From CAHJWH01 sp965198905 (lineage in GTDB: Bacteria > Pseudomonadota > Alphaproteobacteria > Caulobacterales > Caulobacteraceae), in the NCBI GenBank assembly GCA_965198905.1, contig OZ240678.1, positions 2,356,001 to 2,420,000 on the forward strand: 64,000 nucleotides of DNA, written 5' to 3'. The position numbers and the translations under genes are program-made. Under the pieces are notes generated by a model that worked only from the letters and a program-made list of their open reading frames with translations, made no database searches and was not told the DNA's origin. Below, piece by piece: positions 17,813 through 26,501 of this stretch. Position 1 is the first letter of the stretch, and each line of letters opens with the position of its first letter.

Positions 17813-19501
17813 ATGACGCTGGACGCCTTCCGCGAGGCGCGGGACCTCCTTTTGACACTTAGGGAAGACTATCAGGAGGCGCACGCCCGATTTCGCTGGC
17901 CGGCGCTCGACCGTTTCAATTGGGCGCTCGACTGGTTCGACGCAGGGCTTGCCAGCGGCGCAAGCCGCGACCGCGTCGCCCTTCAGATCGCGGGCGGGCG
18001 GGCGGCGCGCCTCAGCTTCGCGGATCTCTCCGAACGGTCGAACCGCGTCGCTAACGGGTTGCGCCGCGCGGGCGTGCGCAGGGGCGACCGCATCCTGCTG
18101 ATGTTGGGCAACTGCCCGGCCTTGTGGGAAGCCATGCTTGCGGCCATGAAGCTTGGAGCCGTCATCATTCCCGCCTCGGTCCTGCTTACCGAAGACGATT
18201 TGCGCGAGCGGCTCGCCCGTGCGCGAGCGGGCTTCTGGATCACGGAGGCGGACATCGCTGCCGGCTTCGGCCATGCCGCTGGCGATATCGTCGGGATCGC
18301 GACCGGCGACGCGCCCGCGGGTTGGCAGCGGTTCTCGGATCTGCATCAGGCGCCAACCGTTTTCGAGCCGGATGGGCCAACACTGGCCGACGATCCCATC
18401 CTCATGTATTTCACGTCGGGGACGACCGCGAACCCCAAGCTCGTCGTGCACAGCCACCGTAGTTACGGCGTGGGCAGCTTATCCACCATGTACTGGCTGG
18501 GGCTGACGCCCGACGACGTCCACCTCAACGTGTCCTCGCCTGGCTGGGCGAAGCACGCTTGGAGTAGCTTCTTCGCGCCCTGGAACATCGGTTGCACGGC
18601 GTTCGTCACCGACTTCGGCAGGTTCGATGCGGCCTCCTTGCTCGACGCCATCGTCGAGTACGGGGTCACGTCGCTGTGCGCGCCGCCGACGGTGTGGCGC
18701 ATGTTGACGCAGGAGGATCTGAGTCGCTGGAAGCCGGCGTTGCGCAACCTGTGCGGCGCGGGCGAGCCGCTCAACCCTGAGATAATCCAAGTCGTCCGTG
18801 CCGCTTGGGGGCTGACGATCCGGGATGGTTACGGACAGACCGAGACCACCGCGCTGGTCGCAAACACGCCTGGGCGGCCGCTCCGGCCAGGCGCGATGGG
18901 CCGTCCGCTGCCGGGATACGACGTGCTTCTGCTCGACGAAGAGGGCCAGGAGGCCGACGAAGGTGAGATGGCGCTTCGCCTGGAAGACCGCCCGGCCGGC
19001 CTCATGCGCGGCTACGCGACCGGCGAGGGCGGGGTGAGCCCGATCGAGGGCGACCATTACCGGACCGGCGACATTGCGGTGCGCGGATCGGACGGCTGCC
19101 TCACCTTTGTCGGTCGAGCCGACGACGTGTTCAAGGCGTCGGACTACCGCATCAGCCCCTTCGAGCTGGAGAGCGTGCTCATGGAGCACCCGGCCGTGGC
19201 GGAAGCGGCTGTGATCCCGGCGCCCGATCCGCTGCGGCTCGCGGTGCCGAAGGCGGTTGTTACACTAGCGGCGGCCCACGCGCCCAGCGGGATCACGGCG
19301 CTTTCGATCTTTCAGCATGTCCGCGCGCGCGTGCCACCCTACAAGCGCGTGCGCCGCATCGCATTTGCTGAGCTGCCTAAGACCATTTCCGGCAAGATCC
19401 GTCGGGCCGAGCTGCGGGCTGAGGAGGCGCGCCTGCAGGCCGGTTTGCGGCCGCCCGGCGAGTATCGCGAAGAGGATTTTGCGGAGCTGCGGGCTAAATG
19501 A
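17813..19501 (+). CDS. AMP-forming acyl-CoA ligase (medium-chain/aryl-CoA type)
   Basis: ANL-superfamily ligase of 562 residues forming an acyl-CoA from acid, ATP and CoA. Seen: the N-terminal FNWALDWFDAGLASG typical of acetyl-/medium-chain-CoA-synthetase relatives, the P-loop-like LMYFTSGTTANPKLVVHSHR near residue 200, DGYGQTETTALVANTPG, YRTGDIAVRGSDGCLTFVGR and the catalytic Lys segment LPKTISGKIRRAELR. The AMP-binding lysine and the TGD aspartate are both present, so it should be active. It probably activates a second acid in the same degradation route as the ligase at 9188. Confidence 0.9.
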   Translation: MTLDAFREARDLLLTLREDYQEAHARFRWPALDRFNWALDWFDAGLASGASRDRVALQIAGGRAARLSFADLSERSNRVANGLRRAGVRRGDRILLMLGNCPALWEAMLAAMKLGAVIIPASVLLTEDDLRERLARARAGFWITEADIAAGFGHAAGDIVGIATGDAPAGWQRFSDLHQAPTVFEPDGPTLADDPILMYFTSGTTANPKLVVHSHRSYGVGSLSTMYWLGLTPDDVHLNVSSPGWAKHAWSSFFAPWNIGCTAFVTDFGRFDAASLLDAIVEYGVTSLCAPPTVWRMLTQEDLSRWKPALRNLCGAGEPLNPEIIQVVRAAWGLTIRDGYGQTETTALVANTPGRPLRPGAMGRPLPGYDVLLLDEEGQEADEGEMALRLEDRPAGLMRGYATGEGGVSPIEGDHYRTGDIAVRGSDGCLTFVGRADDVFKASDYRISPFELESVLMEHPAVAEAAVIPAPDPLRLAVPKAVVTLAAAHAPSGITALSIFQHVRARVPPYKRVRRIAFAELPKTISGKIRRAELRAEEARLQAGLRPPGEYREEDFAELRAK

Positions 19502-19574
19502 CCGCTTTTACAAAGTTTGCACTGTGAGCCGGCGTCTCAATTTGGCTCTGACGCAGTTTCGCTGAAGGTAACGC

Positions 19575-19655
19575 GCTGAAGCCGATGACGCGGGCCTGTA
19601 GCAGGTCCAGCTTCCCGCGCCCGTAGATCTGCCGCTTTACAATCGTCTGAGGCCG
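19575..19655 (-). mobile_element. ISL3-family transposase C-terminal relic
   Basis: The minus strand encodes QTIVKRQIYGRGKLDLLQAR, matching the conserved tail (VKRQMYGRAxxDLLRxR) of ISL3-type transposases. Only this scrap survives; no ends are visible. Confidence 0.65.
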
Positions 19656-19680
19656 CCATCGCGAGTCTCTGATACGGCTC

Positions 19681-20231
19681 TCAATTCAGGGCGAGCGCCC
19701 CGTTAAGCCTGCGGCGGCCCAAGTAGAAGAGGCCGATCGCGGCGGCGCCGAACCCCGCCGCTGCGCCGACTGAGATGGCCAGGCGTGGGCCGAAGGTGTT
19801 GGCCACCCACCCGATAACGGGGGCGCAGAATGGCTGTCCGCCAAGCGCCACGGCGAGCAGGATCGCCATGACCCGCCCGCGCATGGCGGGCTCGGTGGAG
19901 ATCTGCACCAGGCTGGTAGTGGAGGTGGTCACCGTCTGGGACGCCGCGCCGACCACGACCAGCGCCAAACCGAACAGCAGCGCGCTCGGCATAGCGGCGG
20001 CGACCGTGTAGCCGGCCCCGAACACGAGCGCCCCGAAGACGACCAGGAGGAGCGTCGGCCGCTCGCGCCGGGCCGCGAGCAGGGCTCCCAGGACCGAGCC
20101 GACCGCCATGGCCGAGGTCAGGAGGCCGAAGCCCTGGGCGCCGAGGTGGAAGACGCCGACAGCCATGGTGGAGACGAAGATGGGGACGTTCAGGCCCAGG
20201 GTCCCGAACACGAAGAGCATGACAGGAGCGC
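19681..20231 (-). pseudogene. MFS transporter, C-terminal half, cut by IS1380
   Basis: Encodes about 180 residues corresponding to the last six membrane helices of an MFS exporter of the EntS-like group: FGLLTSAMAVGSVLGALLAA, LLLVVFGALVFGAGYTV, and QISTEPAMRGRVMAILLAVA, the inter-helix RxxGR-type motif. A full protein would be about 400 residues. The reading frame is open upstream of the ATG at 20220 (SRAPVM) but enters the IS1380 terminal repeat at 20233. The N-terminal half is not found on the other side of the element, so the insertion was accompanied by deletion or rearrangement. Not expected to transport. Confidence 0.85.
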
Positions 20232-20232
20232 G

Positions 20233-21898
20233 ACTAGCCCGGATTTCTCACCAGACTGACGGACTGCGGGCGGACGAACGGCGCGCGAGCTTCGCTTGTG
20301 GGCCGGGCGGGGTGATGGAGCGAGGTAGGCGGTGGATGGCGCACATTATCGTCGCCGGAATGGCGTTGATGTTGGTCAGCGCTGGGGCGTGTTCGTCGGT
20401 GGCGTCCTCCCTGTCTGATCAGTGGCTCAAGCGGGCGCTGGCGGGGCGGCGAGAAGCCTTGCGCTGGCGAGCCGCAGCTCGTGGGTCCAGGGGAAAGCGG
20501 TGGCCATGGAGACGGTGATGCGCCGGACGGACACGGTGACCTTGGCGGCGATCTTCAGGAGCTTCAGGCGGATCGTCCCGCAGGTGGCGGTCTGGAAGGT
20601 GGTGTGGCGCAGCGCCAGCCTGCGTAGCGCGCTGAGCAGGACGTAGGCGAAGGAGGCGAACCACAGGCGCAGCTGGTTGGCCCGCATGGTCGCCGCCGAG
20701 GTGCGGTCGGCGAACAGGTCCAGCTGGCATTCCTTGATCCGGTTCTCCATCTTGGCCTACGCGCGCAGTAGAGCGTCTCGTACAGCGGCCTGGCCATGAA
20801 CCTGTCGGGCTTGAGGCTGGTGACCAGGAAGCGGGGATTGGCTTTGCCGTGGGTGCATTCCGCCTTGGCGATCACGCGCCGCCGGCGCGTCCAGCTGCCT
20901 CGGGTGGACCACATGAAGTCGCGGAACACCCGTGCCGGCGCCTTGGTCTTGTCGGAGAGGGCGGCGGCCTCGGCCAGGGCGTCCGCGACCCTGGCCTCCA
21001 GGCGGGCGTTGCGCGCAAGGCCAAAGACGTAATCGACCTTGTTCGCCTCACACCAGCTCATCAGCGCGTCACGGGCGAAGCCGCTGTCGGCGCGCAGGAT
21101 GATCTTCACCTTGGGCCAGCGCTTACGGATCAGGCCGATGATGCGTGCCACCTCTTCAACCGAGCCGGCGGCGGCGTCGATGTCGGCCTTCCTCAGCTTG
21201 GCGCAGAGCAGGTCCTGGCCGCAGAAGATGTAGAGCGGCAGGTAGCAGTAGCGATCATAGTAGCCGTGGAAGAAGCGGCCTTCCTGGTGGCCGTGGATCG
21301 GATCGTCGGTGGCGTCCAGGTCCAAGATGATCGGCTCGGAAGGCTTGCGCCGACCATTCAGGAAAAGCTCTACGAACAGGTCCTCGATGGCCTTGGGGTC
21401 GTGACTGACCTTGCGGTAGCGGTGCTCGCCGGACGGCGCATGCTCCAGCCGGTTCAGCGTGCTCTTGCCTGACAGGGGCGCGGTCAACCGCCCCAGGAGC
21501 GCGCCGAGCAGGGGATCGTGGCGCAGCTGGTCATGATCGACCAGGTCCTCGTAGCCCAGGCACAAGCCGAACACCCGCTGACCCACCAACGTGCGCACAT
21601 CATGCACCGTCCGGGTCGGATCGCGACCATCCACAAAGCAGCGGGTGAAGCGATCCAGCAGGCCTATGGCCTTGTCGATGGCCGACAGCAGCACCGCGCC
21701 CGCATCTGTCGTCAGCCGGCCGCCGTCGAAAGCGCCCACAACTTTACGCCCGCAGGCCTCTCCCAAATCCAGCGAATCTGGCACACACTGTTGGGGCATA
21801 GGGGGAACTCCTGCGAACGGGCATCTCTTTGTTGCAGAAGAACTTTCCCTGATTCTCAGCCCCTATGCGACCCGCCCTGATGAGAAATCCGGGCTAGT
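20233..21898 (-). mobile_element. IS1380-family insertion sequence
   Basis: A 1,666-bp element bounded by a perfect 18-bp inverted repeat: ACTAGCCCGGATTTCTCA at 20233-20250 and its reverse complement at 21881-21898. It carries one transposase gene on the minus strand, broken by a frameshift. No matching target duplication is visible (GCGCG on the left, TCCGG on the right), in line with a rearrangement after insertion. It truncates the MFS gene on the left and directly abuts a dispersed repeat on the right. Confidence 0.92.
20427..21799 (-). pseudogene. IS1380 transposase, frameshifted
   Basis: DDE transposase. The N-terminal frame starts at 21799 (MPQQCVPDSLDLGEACGRKV) and contains IILDLDATDDPIHGHQEGRF, with the first catalytic Asp, and KIILRADSGFARDALMSWCE, with the second. 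At about 20755 the frame shifts by +2/-1 in GCGCGTAGGCCAAG. Beyond it the correct continuation KMENRIKECQLDLFADRTS runs in another frame to a stop at 20427. The 411-residue upstream product instead ends in a meaningless Arg/Pro-rich tail. Unless this is a sequencing slip or programmed event, the transposase is inactive. Confidence 0.88.
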
Positions 21899-22011
21899 TC
21901 CGGTCGTCTCAGCTATATTCCTTATGCGCCGAGGCGTGCTGTGGGTTAGCGTCGGATACGCTGGCGTGCGTTCAGGCTTGGTCCTTAAACCTGACGGTAA
22001 TACTGACGGTA
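21899..22011. repeat. Dispersed ~113-bp repeat, copy A
   Basis: Direct-orientation partner of 52375-52487. Shared blocks include GCCGAGGCGTGCTG, TCGGATAC, CTGGCGT and CTGACGG. By eye roughly four fifths of positions agree, with one indel. The copy begins exactly at the IS1380 right end, which probably truncated it. Function unknown. Confidence 0.75.
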
Positions 22012-22299
22012 CATCAAACTAGCGCCGAATTTATATGTTACAGATCAATAGGTTACGGGTGAAGAGATGATAGAGTGGGAATGACGGGAATCGGCGTCAT
22101 TCGGCGGTAAACGGCGGTAATATCGTAGGTCTGTCGACACCAGGTTCCACAGAGTCGATAGCTGTGGACGGTGTCCATGACTTACGTTTATTCATGGTGA
22201 TTCTAGTCACATCAGCATACTCAGCGTGCGGGACAGCGCTCGTGTGGAACGTAAAAGCACGTTTATCCAATAGGATGATCGTATCGTTTGACGTGAGCG
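22012..22299. other. Short AT-richer intergenic stretch
   Basis: About 290 bases, noticeably less GC-rich than the catabolic modules. No gene, RNA or hairpin recognised. It is the DNA into which the IS66-type element inserted, and it continues after 23682. Confidence 0.45.
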
Positions 22300-22307
22300 A
22301 GACGGCG
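22300..22307. repeat. IS66 target-site duplication, left copy
   Basis: AGACGGCG directly before the left inverted repeat. An identical octamer at 23675-23682 follows the right repeat. Eight-base duplications are the hallmark of IS66-family insertion. Confidence 0.92.
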
Positions 22308-23674
22308 GTAATTACCCACCCCCCTTGCGAGCCTTGAGGATCGCTGATTCAAGCGGCGGATGGTGCGAATCGATCTTGAGCGCTTGAGCAAGGAAGAGCT
22401 GATCGAGCTGGTGCTACGGCTTCAGCGTCCAGCCAAGACGTCGCGCACATCCTCCAAGCCGCCGTCTACAAACCGCAAGGAACGACGCGAGACGTCGCGG
22501 CCGGGTGGCGCGAAGCCGGGGCATGAAGGCCACAGCCGCCTCATGAGCGAGGAGGCCGACCAGATCGTGGATCATTATCCCGATCAATGTCCCGCCTGCC
22601 TTGCGGCCCTGTCGTCGGATTTGGCCGCCGAGGTCGTGGGCGTCTACGACAAGATAGACCTGCCGGCGATCTCCCCCTTCATCGAGCGCCATCAGCGTCT
22701 GGCGGTGCGTTGCCCTGTCTGCGACGCCCGCGTTCTGGCCGCCGTGCCGGAGGCGGCGAGCGGCAGCCCGTTCGGACCCCGCCTGCACGGCTTGGCGACC
22801 TATCTGAAGACCTTCCAAGCCTTCTCCTACGAGCGGCTCCAGGCGAGCTTCGCCGACGTCTTCGGCGTCCGGATCAGCCAGGGTGCGCTGATGAACATGC
22901 TGCGCCGCGCCCAGGACTGCTTCGTGGCCGGGCGCGAGCAGGCCGTGGCCGAGTTGCGCCAGGCCAAGGTGGTCAGCTCGGACGAGACCGGTGTTCGCAT
23001 CGAGGGGAGCAACGCCTATCATTGGGTCTTCCGCTGCGACCAGGCCGTCGTCCATCAGGCCGCCCCGACGCGCGGGGCCGTGGTGATCCGCACCATGATG
23101 GACGGCCACCGGCCCGAGGTCTGGTGCTCCGACCGCTACGCCGCCCAGCAGGGTCATGCGGCCGCCCATCAGACTTGTCTGGCCCACCTCGCCCGCGACG
23201 TCGCCTACGCCCTGGACCTCAGCCACGACGACTTGGCTTTTCGTCTCCAGCTGTGGCTGCAAAAGGCTTTCGCCCTGGCTCGCGACATCACCACCTTCGC
23301 CGCCTCGACTGTCGCCACCAAGCGCCGCGCCTTGGAGCGGGGCCTCGACGATATCCTGGCTGCTCCGAGCTCGTGCGACTTGGCGCAAGCCCTCCAGAAC
23401 AAGTTCAGGCGAGCCCGAGATCAGCTCCTGACCTTCGCCCGATGGCCCGGCGAGGTCCAAGCCACCAACAACGCCTGCGAACGCGACCTGCGACCCGCCG
23501 TCATCCAGCGCAAGGTCACCAACGGCTACCGCGCCATGTGGGCCGCCCAGGGCGAAGCCGATGTCCGCACCGTGATCGACACCGCCCGCCTCACCCCCGG
23601 CGCCAACCCATTCAAGACCATCATGGCGACGCTCGCCGCCTGATCACAACGAGAGCGCCGGGGTGGGTAATTAC
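22308..23674 (+). mobile_element. Compact IS66-family element (single-transposase type)
   Basis: 1,367 bp with perfect 15-bp inverted repeats: GTAATTACCCACCCC at 22308-22322 and its complement at 23660-23674, flanked by the 8-bp duplication AGACGGCG. It has only the large transposase gene and lacks the tnpA/tnpB accessory genes of classical IS66, which matches the ISBst12-like subgroup. Intact ends, intact gene and perfect duplication mark it as a recent and possibly active insertion. Confidence 0.93.
22360..23643 (+). CDS. IS66-family transposase (TnpC-type)
   Basis: 427-residue transposase. N-terminal part has a leucine-rich helix and a basic stretch (RLQRPAKTSRTSSKPPSTNR, then RPGGAKPGHEGHSRL), followed by the zinc-finger-like CPACLAALSSD ... 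CPVCDARVL with two CxxC pairs. The DDE core has VVSSDETGVRIEGSNAYHWV (first Asp), a middle region with CLAHLARDVAYALD, and GEVQATNNACERDLRPAVIQ with the conserved Asn/Glu. The gene fills almost the whole element. No frameshift or stop is seen, so it is probably functional. Its product would act only on this element's ends. Confidence 0.93.
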   Translation: MVRIDLERLSKEELIELVLRLQRPAKTSRTSSKPPSTNRKERRETSRPGGAKPGHEGHSRLMSEEADQIVDHYPDQCPACLAALSSDLAAEVVGVYDKIDLPAISPFIERHQRLAVRCPVCDARVLAAVPEAASGSPFGPRLHGLATYLKTFQAFSYERLQASFADVFGVRISQGALMNMLRRAQDCFVAGREQAVAELRQAKVVSSDETGVRIEGSNAYHWVFRCDQAVVHQAAPTRGAVVIRTMMDGHRPEVWCSDRYAAQQGHAAAHQTCLAHLARDVAYALDLSHDDLAFRLQLWLQKAFALARDITTFAASTVATKRRALERGLDDILAAPSSCDLAQALQNKFRRARDQLLTFARWPGEVQATNNACERDLRPAVIQRKVTNGYRAMWAAQGEADVRTVIDTARLTPGANPFKTIMATLAA

Positions 23675-23682
23675 AGACGGCG
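23675..23682. repeat. IS66 target-site duplication, right copy
   Basis: AGACGGCG, identical to 22300-22307. Confidence 0.92.
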
Positions 23683-23693
23683 CTTGGACCGAC

Positions 23694-23732
23694 CAGCCCC
23701 AGCCCCAGCCCCAGCTCCAGCTCCAGCTCCAG
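23694..23732. repeat. Hexanucleotide tandem repeat
   Basis: Three CAGCCC units followed by three CAGCTC units and a final CAG, 39 bases in all. The point change that separates the two halves has itself been spread over three units. No gene contains it. It lies just beyond the right end of the IS66 element. Confidence 0.85.
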
Positions 23733-23849
23733 TTACCGCTATGCGCCCAAAGTCCGGCCTTCATCATCGGGCGAGCTCATCCTGAAACCAGCCATTCGTT
23801 TGTGCACAGCTGGCGGCGGCTAGAGTGATGTCAAGTCCGGAAAGAAGGT

Positions 23850-24015
23850 CTAGCGGGCGCCTCGCTCATGCGAAAAGCGCCTCAAAGCGGCTCCTAAATC
23901 GACTTTGGCTTGTTCCGAGATGGACGCAGTTGCTGCTGTGAACCCATGCACCGCACCCGGATAGACATGTACTTCTACTGGAACAGCTGAGTCCCCGTAG
24001 TAAGCCCGCGGAAAC
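23850..24015 (-). pseudogene. Alpha/beta hydrolase C-terminal fragment
   Basis: The minus strand encodes GDSAVPVEVHVYPGAVHGFT then AATASISEQAKVDLGAALRR and a stop at 23850-23852. This is the end of an HSL-type or dienelactone-hydrolase-type esterase including the catalytic-His segment (YPGAVHGF). The rest of the gene is missing and the upstream side runs into an IS21-derived element at 24055. Clearly a remnant of another catabolic esterase. Confidence 0.75.
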
Positions 24016-24054
24016 AGAGTGAGAAGCCGGTCCCAAACCCCTGCCTTGCGCCAC

Positions 24055-24294
24055 TGGTTAAGAGGTTAAGATAGTGTCCACTGGGGTGGTGGAAATTCGC
24101 GGAGCGGGTCAGCCCGAACACCCGCGCCGCCTCTCGGCGGCTGTGACCCTCGATAAAAGCAAACCGCCAGACCGCCGCGTAAGGCTCCACGACCAACATC
24201 CCCGACGACTCCCGATCAGATCAGGGCCGTCGCCCAGGCTGCGGCGAGTACTCCGACCGAAAAAGTGACCAAGTGTCTTAGGGACCCCTTAACA
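24055..24294 (-). mobile_element. Internally deleted IS21-family derivative
   Basis: About 240 bp. On the minus strand it begins TGTTAAGGGGTCCCTAAGAC, then encodes the istA N-terminus (MLVVEPYAAVWRFAFIEGHS, RREAARVFGLTR at 24199 downward), then stops matching. It ends with sequence whose complement, TGGTTAAGAGGTTAAGATAG, resembles the start. The TG...CA-type ends and imperfect terminal repeats fit IS21. Almost all of istA and all of istB are deleted, leaving a MITE-sized derivative. No target duplication seen. Confidence 0.7.
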
Positions 24295-24410
24295 CCGGCG
24301 CCTCAATCGTGCAGTGTGGCGTTACGCCGGCCATGCGCAGCCGTTGAGCCGGGGGTCGCTGGTTCGGCGCGGCTAGGTTGGCCAGCACGATGGTATGGGA
24401 GAGGTCCGAG

Positions 24411-25673
24411 ATGAACATGCATCATAGTTTGGCGCTGGCGCGCAAACCTGACGACGCGGACATCGGACAGGCCCGCTGGGACGCCGACGAGATGATTGAA
24501 CGCGTCGTCGAGCTGCGTCCGTGGCTACGGAGCATGCAGGCCGAAGCGGAGCGCCAGCGGCGGGTGCCCCAGGAGACGGTCGAGCGGCTCGATCAGACGG
24601 GCGCGTACGCCCTCGCCATGCCCCCGCGTTTCGGCGGGGCGGACTTCTCGGCCCGGGACCTGTTCCGCATCTACGAGGCGCTTGGCCGAGGCTGCGGAGC
24701 GACGACCTGGACGCTCTGGGCCTCGACCGGCGGCAACATGTGGAGCGCGGCGTTCGCCGAGGAAGTGGTGAAGCCCGTCTACAATGCGCGCTGGGTCGGC
24801 AACCGGACCTGCGCCGTGGGCGGCAGCACGCGCCGCATGGCCGGGACCGCCCGCCGCGTAGACGGCGGCTGGATGATCAAAGGAGCTTGGCCCTTCGCCA
24901 CGGGGAGTGTGCACGCCTCGCACGCCTATCTGGCGGTGTTCTACGACGAGACCGACGACACCAAGGTCGGGATGTGCCTGGTTCCCAAGGAGTCTTACGT
25001 GCTGCGCGAGGACTGGGACGCCATGGGAATGGCGGCGACCGGGAGCGGGACGATCCTAATCTCCGAGGAGCTGTTCGTCCCGGACGACCATTTCAGCACG
25101 CCGCAGGTCCTCATGGGCCGGCTTACCAAGCTGAAGGCGATCGGGCTAGGCTTGAGGCCCGGGGGACTCGGGCGTTCGATCATGGTGGGCACGGGCAATG
25201 CGGTGGGCATGGCTGAGCATGCGCTCGAGGTCTTCCTCGAGGGCATAGGCAAGAAGCCCATTGCCTATTCGCCCTACAACCGCCAGCAGGACGCCCCGGT
25301 GACGCACCTGAACGTCGGCTACGTGCAGATGCAGATCAAGGCGGCGCGGTGCGTGGCCGAGGCGGCGTTGGACGACCTCGACCGCCTCCATGAGACGGGA
25401 GGCGACGTCACGTCGGCGGACACGGTGCGCTACCACGCCGATACGGCCTACGTATGGGACACTTGCGCCACCGCGACCGAGACGCTGTTCAAGGCCTCGG
25501 GGGCGTCAGGCATCTCCAAGAAGCAGCCGTTGCAGCTCATCGCGCGCAACTGCCGGGCCGGCAGCATGCACGCGGTGCACAACATCCAGACCTGTATGGA
25601 GAACTACGGCCGCCAGATCTGCGGGGTGCGAAGCAAGGTCACCTCGGCAAACGTGCTTGAACGCGAAGGCTGA
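24411..25673 (+). CDS. Acyl-CoA-dehydrogenase-fold flavin monooxygenase (HsaA/HpaB-like)
   Basis: 420 residues of the acyl-CoA dehydrogenase fold, group including HsaA and other reduced-flavin-dependent hydroxylases. Seen: ETVERLDQTGAYALAMPPRF, GCGATTWTLWASTGGNMWS, RVDGGWMIKGAWPFATGSVH, and the C-terminal LQLIARNCRAGSMHAVHNIQ. The pattern GxWxFxSG-like plus the R/H-rich end is typical of two-component monooxygenases rather than true dehydrogenases. ATG 24411 is chosen over a TTG at 24378 because GAGAGG lies just upstream. It would need a flavin reductase, and the nearest candidate is 34289-34786. It probably hydroxylates an aromatic ring or phenol. Alternatively it is a real dehydrogenase. 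Confidence 0.8.
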   Translation: MNMHHSLALARKPDDADIGQARWDADEMIERVVELRPWLRSMQAEAERQRRVPQETVERLDQTGAYALAMPPRFGGADFSARDLFRIYEALGRGCGATTWTLWASTGGNMWSAAFAEEVVKPVYNARWVGNRTCAVGGSTRRMAGTARRVDGGWMIKGAWPFATGSVHASHAYLAVFYDETDDTKVGMCLVPKESYVLREDWDAMGMAATGSGTILISEELFVPDDHFSTPQVLMGRLTKLKAIGLGLRPGGLGRSIMVGTGNAVGMAEHALEVFLEGIGKKPIAYSPYNRQQDAPVTHLNVGYVQMQIKAARCVAEAALDDLDRLHETGGDVTSADTVRYHADTAYVWDTCATATETLFKASGASGISKKQPLQLIARNCRAGSMHAVHNIQTCMENYGRQICGVRSKVTSANVLEREG

Positions 25674-25700
25674 CGCCCTGCCGCCGCCGCTCCGACAGCT

Positions 25701-26480
25701 ATGACGGCGTTGGACGGCGACGGCGTTGCGCTCCAGGTCCGCGGCCCGGTCGCCACGCTCGTGCTCGACCGGCCGCATAAGCGCAATGCGATGCAGCTTC
25801 GGACCTGGCGCGCGCTGCCGGCCCTGATCGCGGCGGCGGAGCGGGAGGTCGCGGTCGGCTTGATCCTGGTGCGAGGGGCAGGCGGCCACTTCGGCGCCGG
25901 CAACGACATCGCCGAGTTCGGCGCGCTCAGGGCCGACGCCGCGGCCTACGGCCGGGCGATGGCCGATGCCATGCAGGCGGTCGAGGCGGCGTCCAAGCCG
26001 GTCGTCATGGCGGTCGAGGGCGTCTGCTACGGCGCCTCGGTCGCCCTCGTCCTGGCCGGTGACCTTCGCCTCGCCGCGCGGGACGCCAGCTTCGCGATCA
26101 CCCCCGCCAAGCTGGGCGCGCTCTATCTCAGAAGCGACCTGCACAGGCTGGCGGCCGCCGTCGGCCCGGCTCGCAGCAAGAGGTTGATCTACACCGCCGA
26201 GGCGATCGGCGCATCCGAGGCCCTGGACATCGGGCTCGTGGACGAGGTGCTTGCAGCGGACCGGTTCGAGCCGGAGCTCTCACAGCGGATCGGCGTCATC
26301 CTGGAGGGATCGCCGTTCACCTTGCGTCGGACCAAGGACATGCTGCGGAGCCTCGGCCACGGGCGCGCGCCGCTGGAAACCGATGAGAGCCTGGCGTCGT
26401 TCGCGGAGGCGACGCAGGGCGAGGACTTCAAGGAGGGCGTGGAGGCCTTCCTGACCCGAAGGCCGCCGCGCTTCCGCTGA
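25701..26480 (+). CDS. Enoyl-CoA hydratase/isomerase family protein
   Basis: Crotonase-fold protein of 259 residues, normal length. Seen: RGPVATLVLDRPHKRNAMQL, the first oxyanion region GAGGHFGAGNDIAEFGAL (about residues 57-74) and the second, VVMAVEGVCYGASVALVLAG (about 102-121). It starts 27 bases after the flavoprotein gene and is followed by a convergent TetR gene. It could hydrate an unsaturated CoA ester or act in C-C bond cleavage. Catalytic Glu residues are not unambiguous by eye, so isomerase, hydratase or hydrolase activity stays open. Confidence 0.88.
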   Translation: MTALDGDGVALQVRGPVATLVLDRPHKRNAMQLRTWRALPALIAAAEREVAVGLILVRGAGGHFGAGNDIAEFGALRADAAAYGRAMADAMQAVEAASKPVVMAVEGVCYGASVALVLAGDLRLAARDASFAITPAKLGALYLRSDLHRLAAAVGPARSKRLIYTAEAIGASEALDIGLVDEVLAADRFEPELSQRIGVILEGSPFTLRRTKDMLRSLGHGRAPLETDESLASFAEATQGEDFKEGVEAFLTRRPPRFR

Positions 26481-26501
26481 GCCTGTGGAAGTCGCCGCGT
26501 C

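Noticed and set aside
23694..23732. CRISPR-like repetition
   Set aside because: Six-base units without spacers; no cas genes anywhere in the window.
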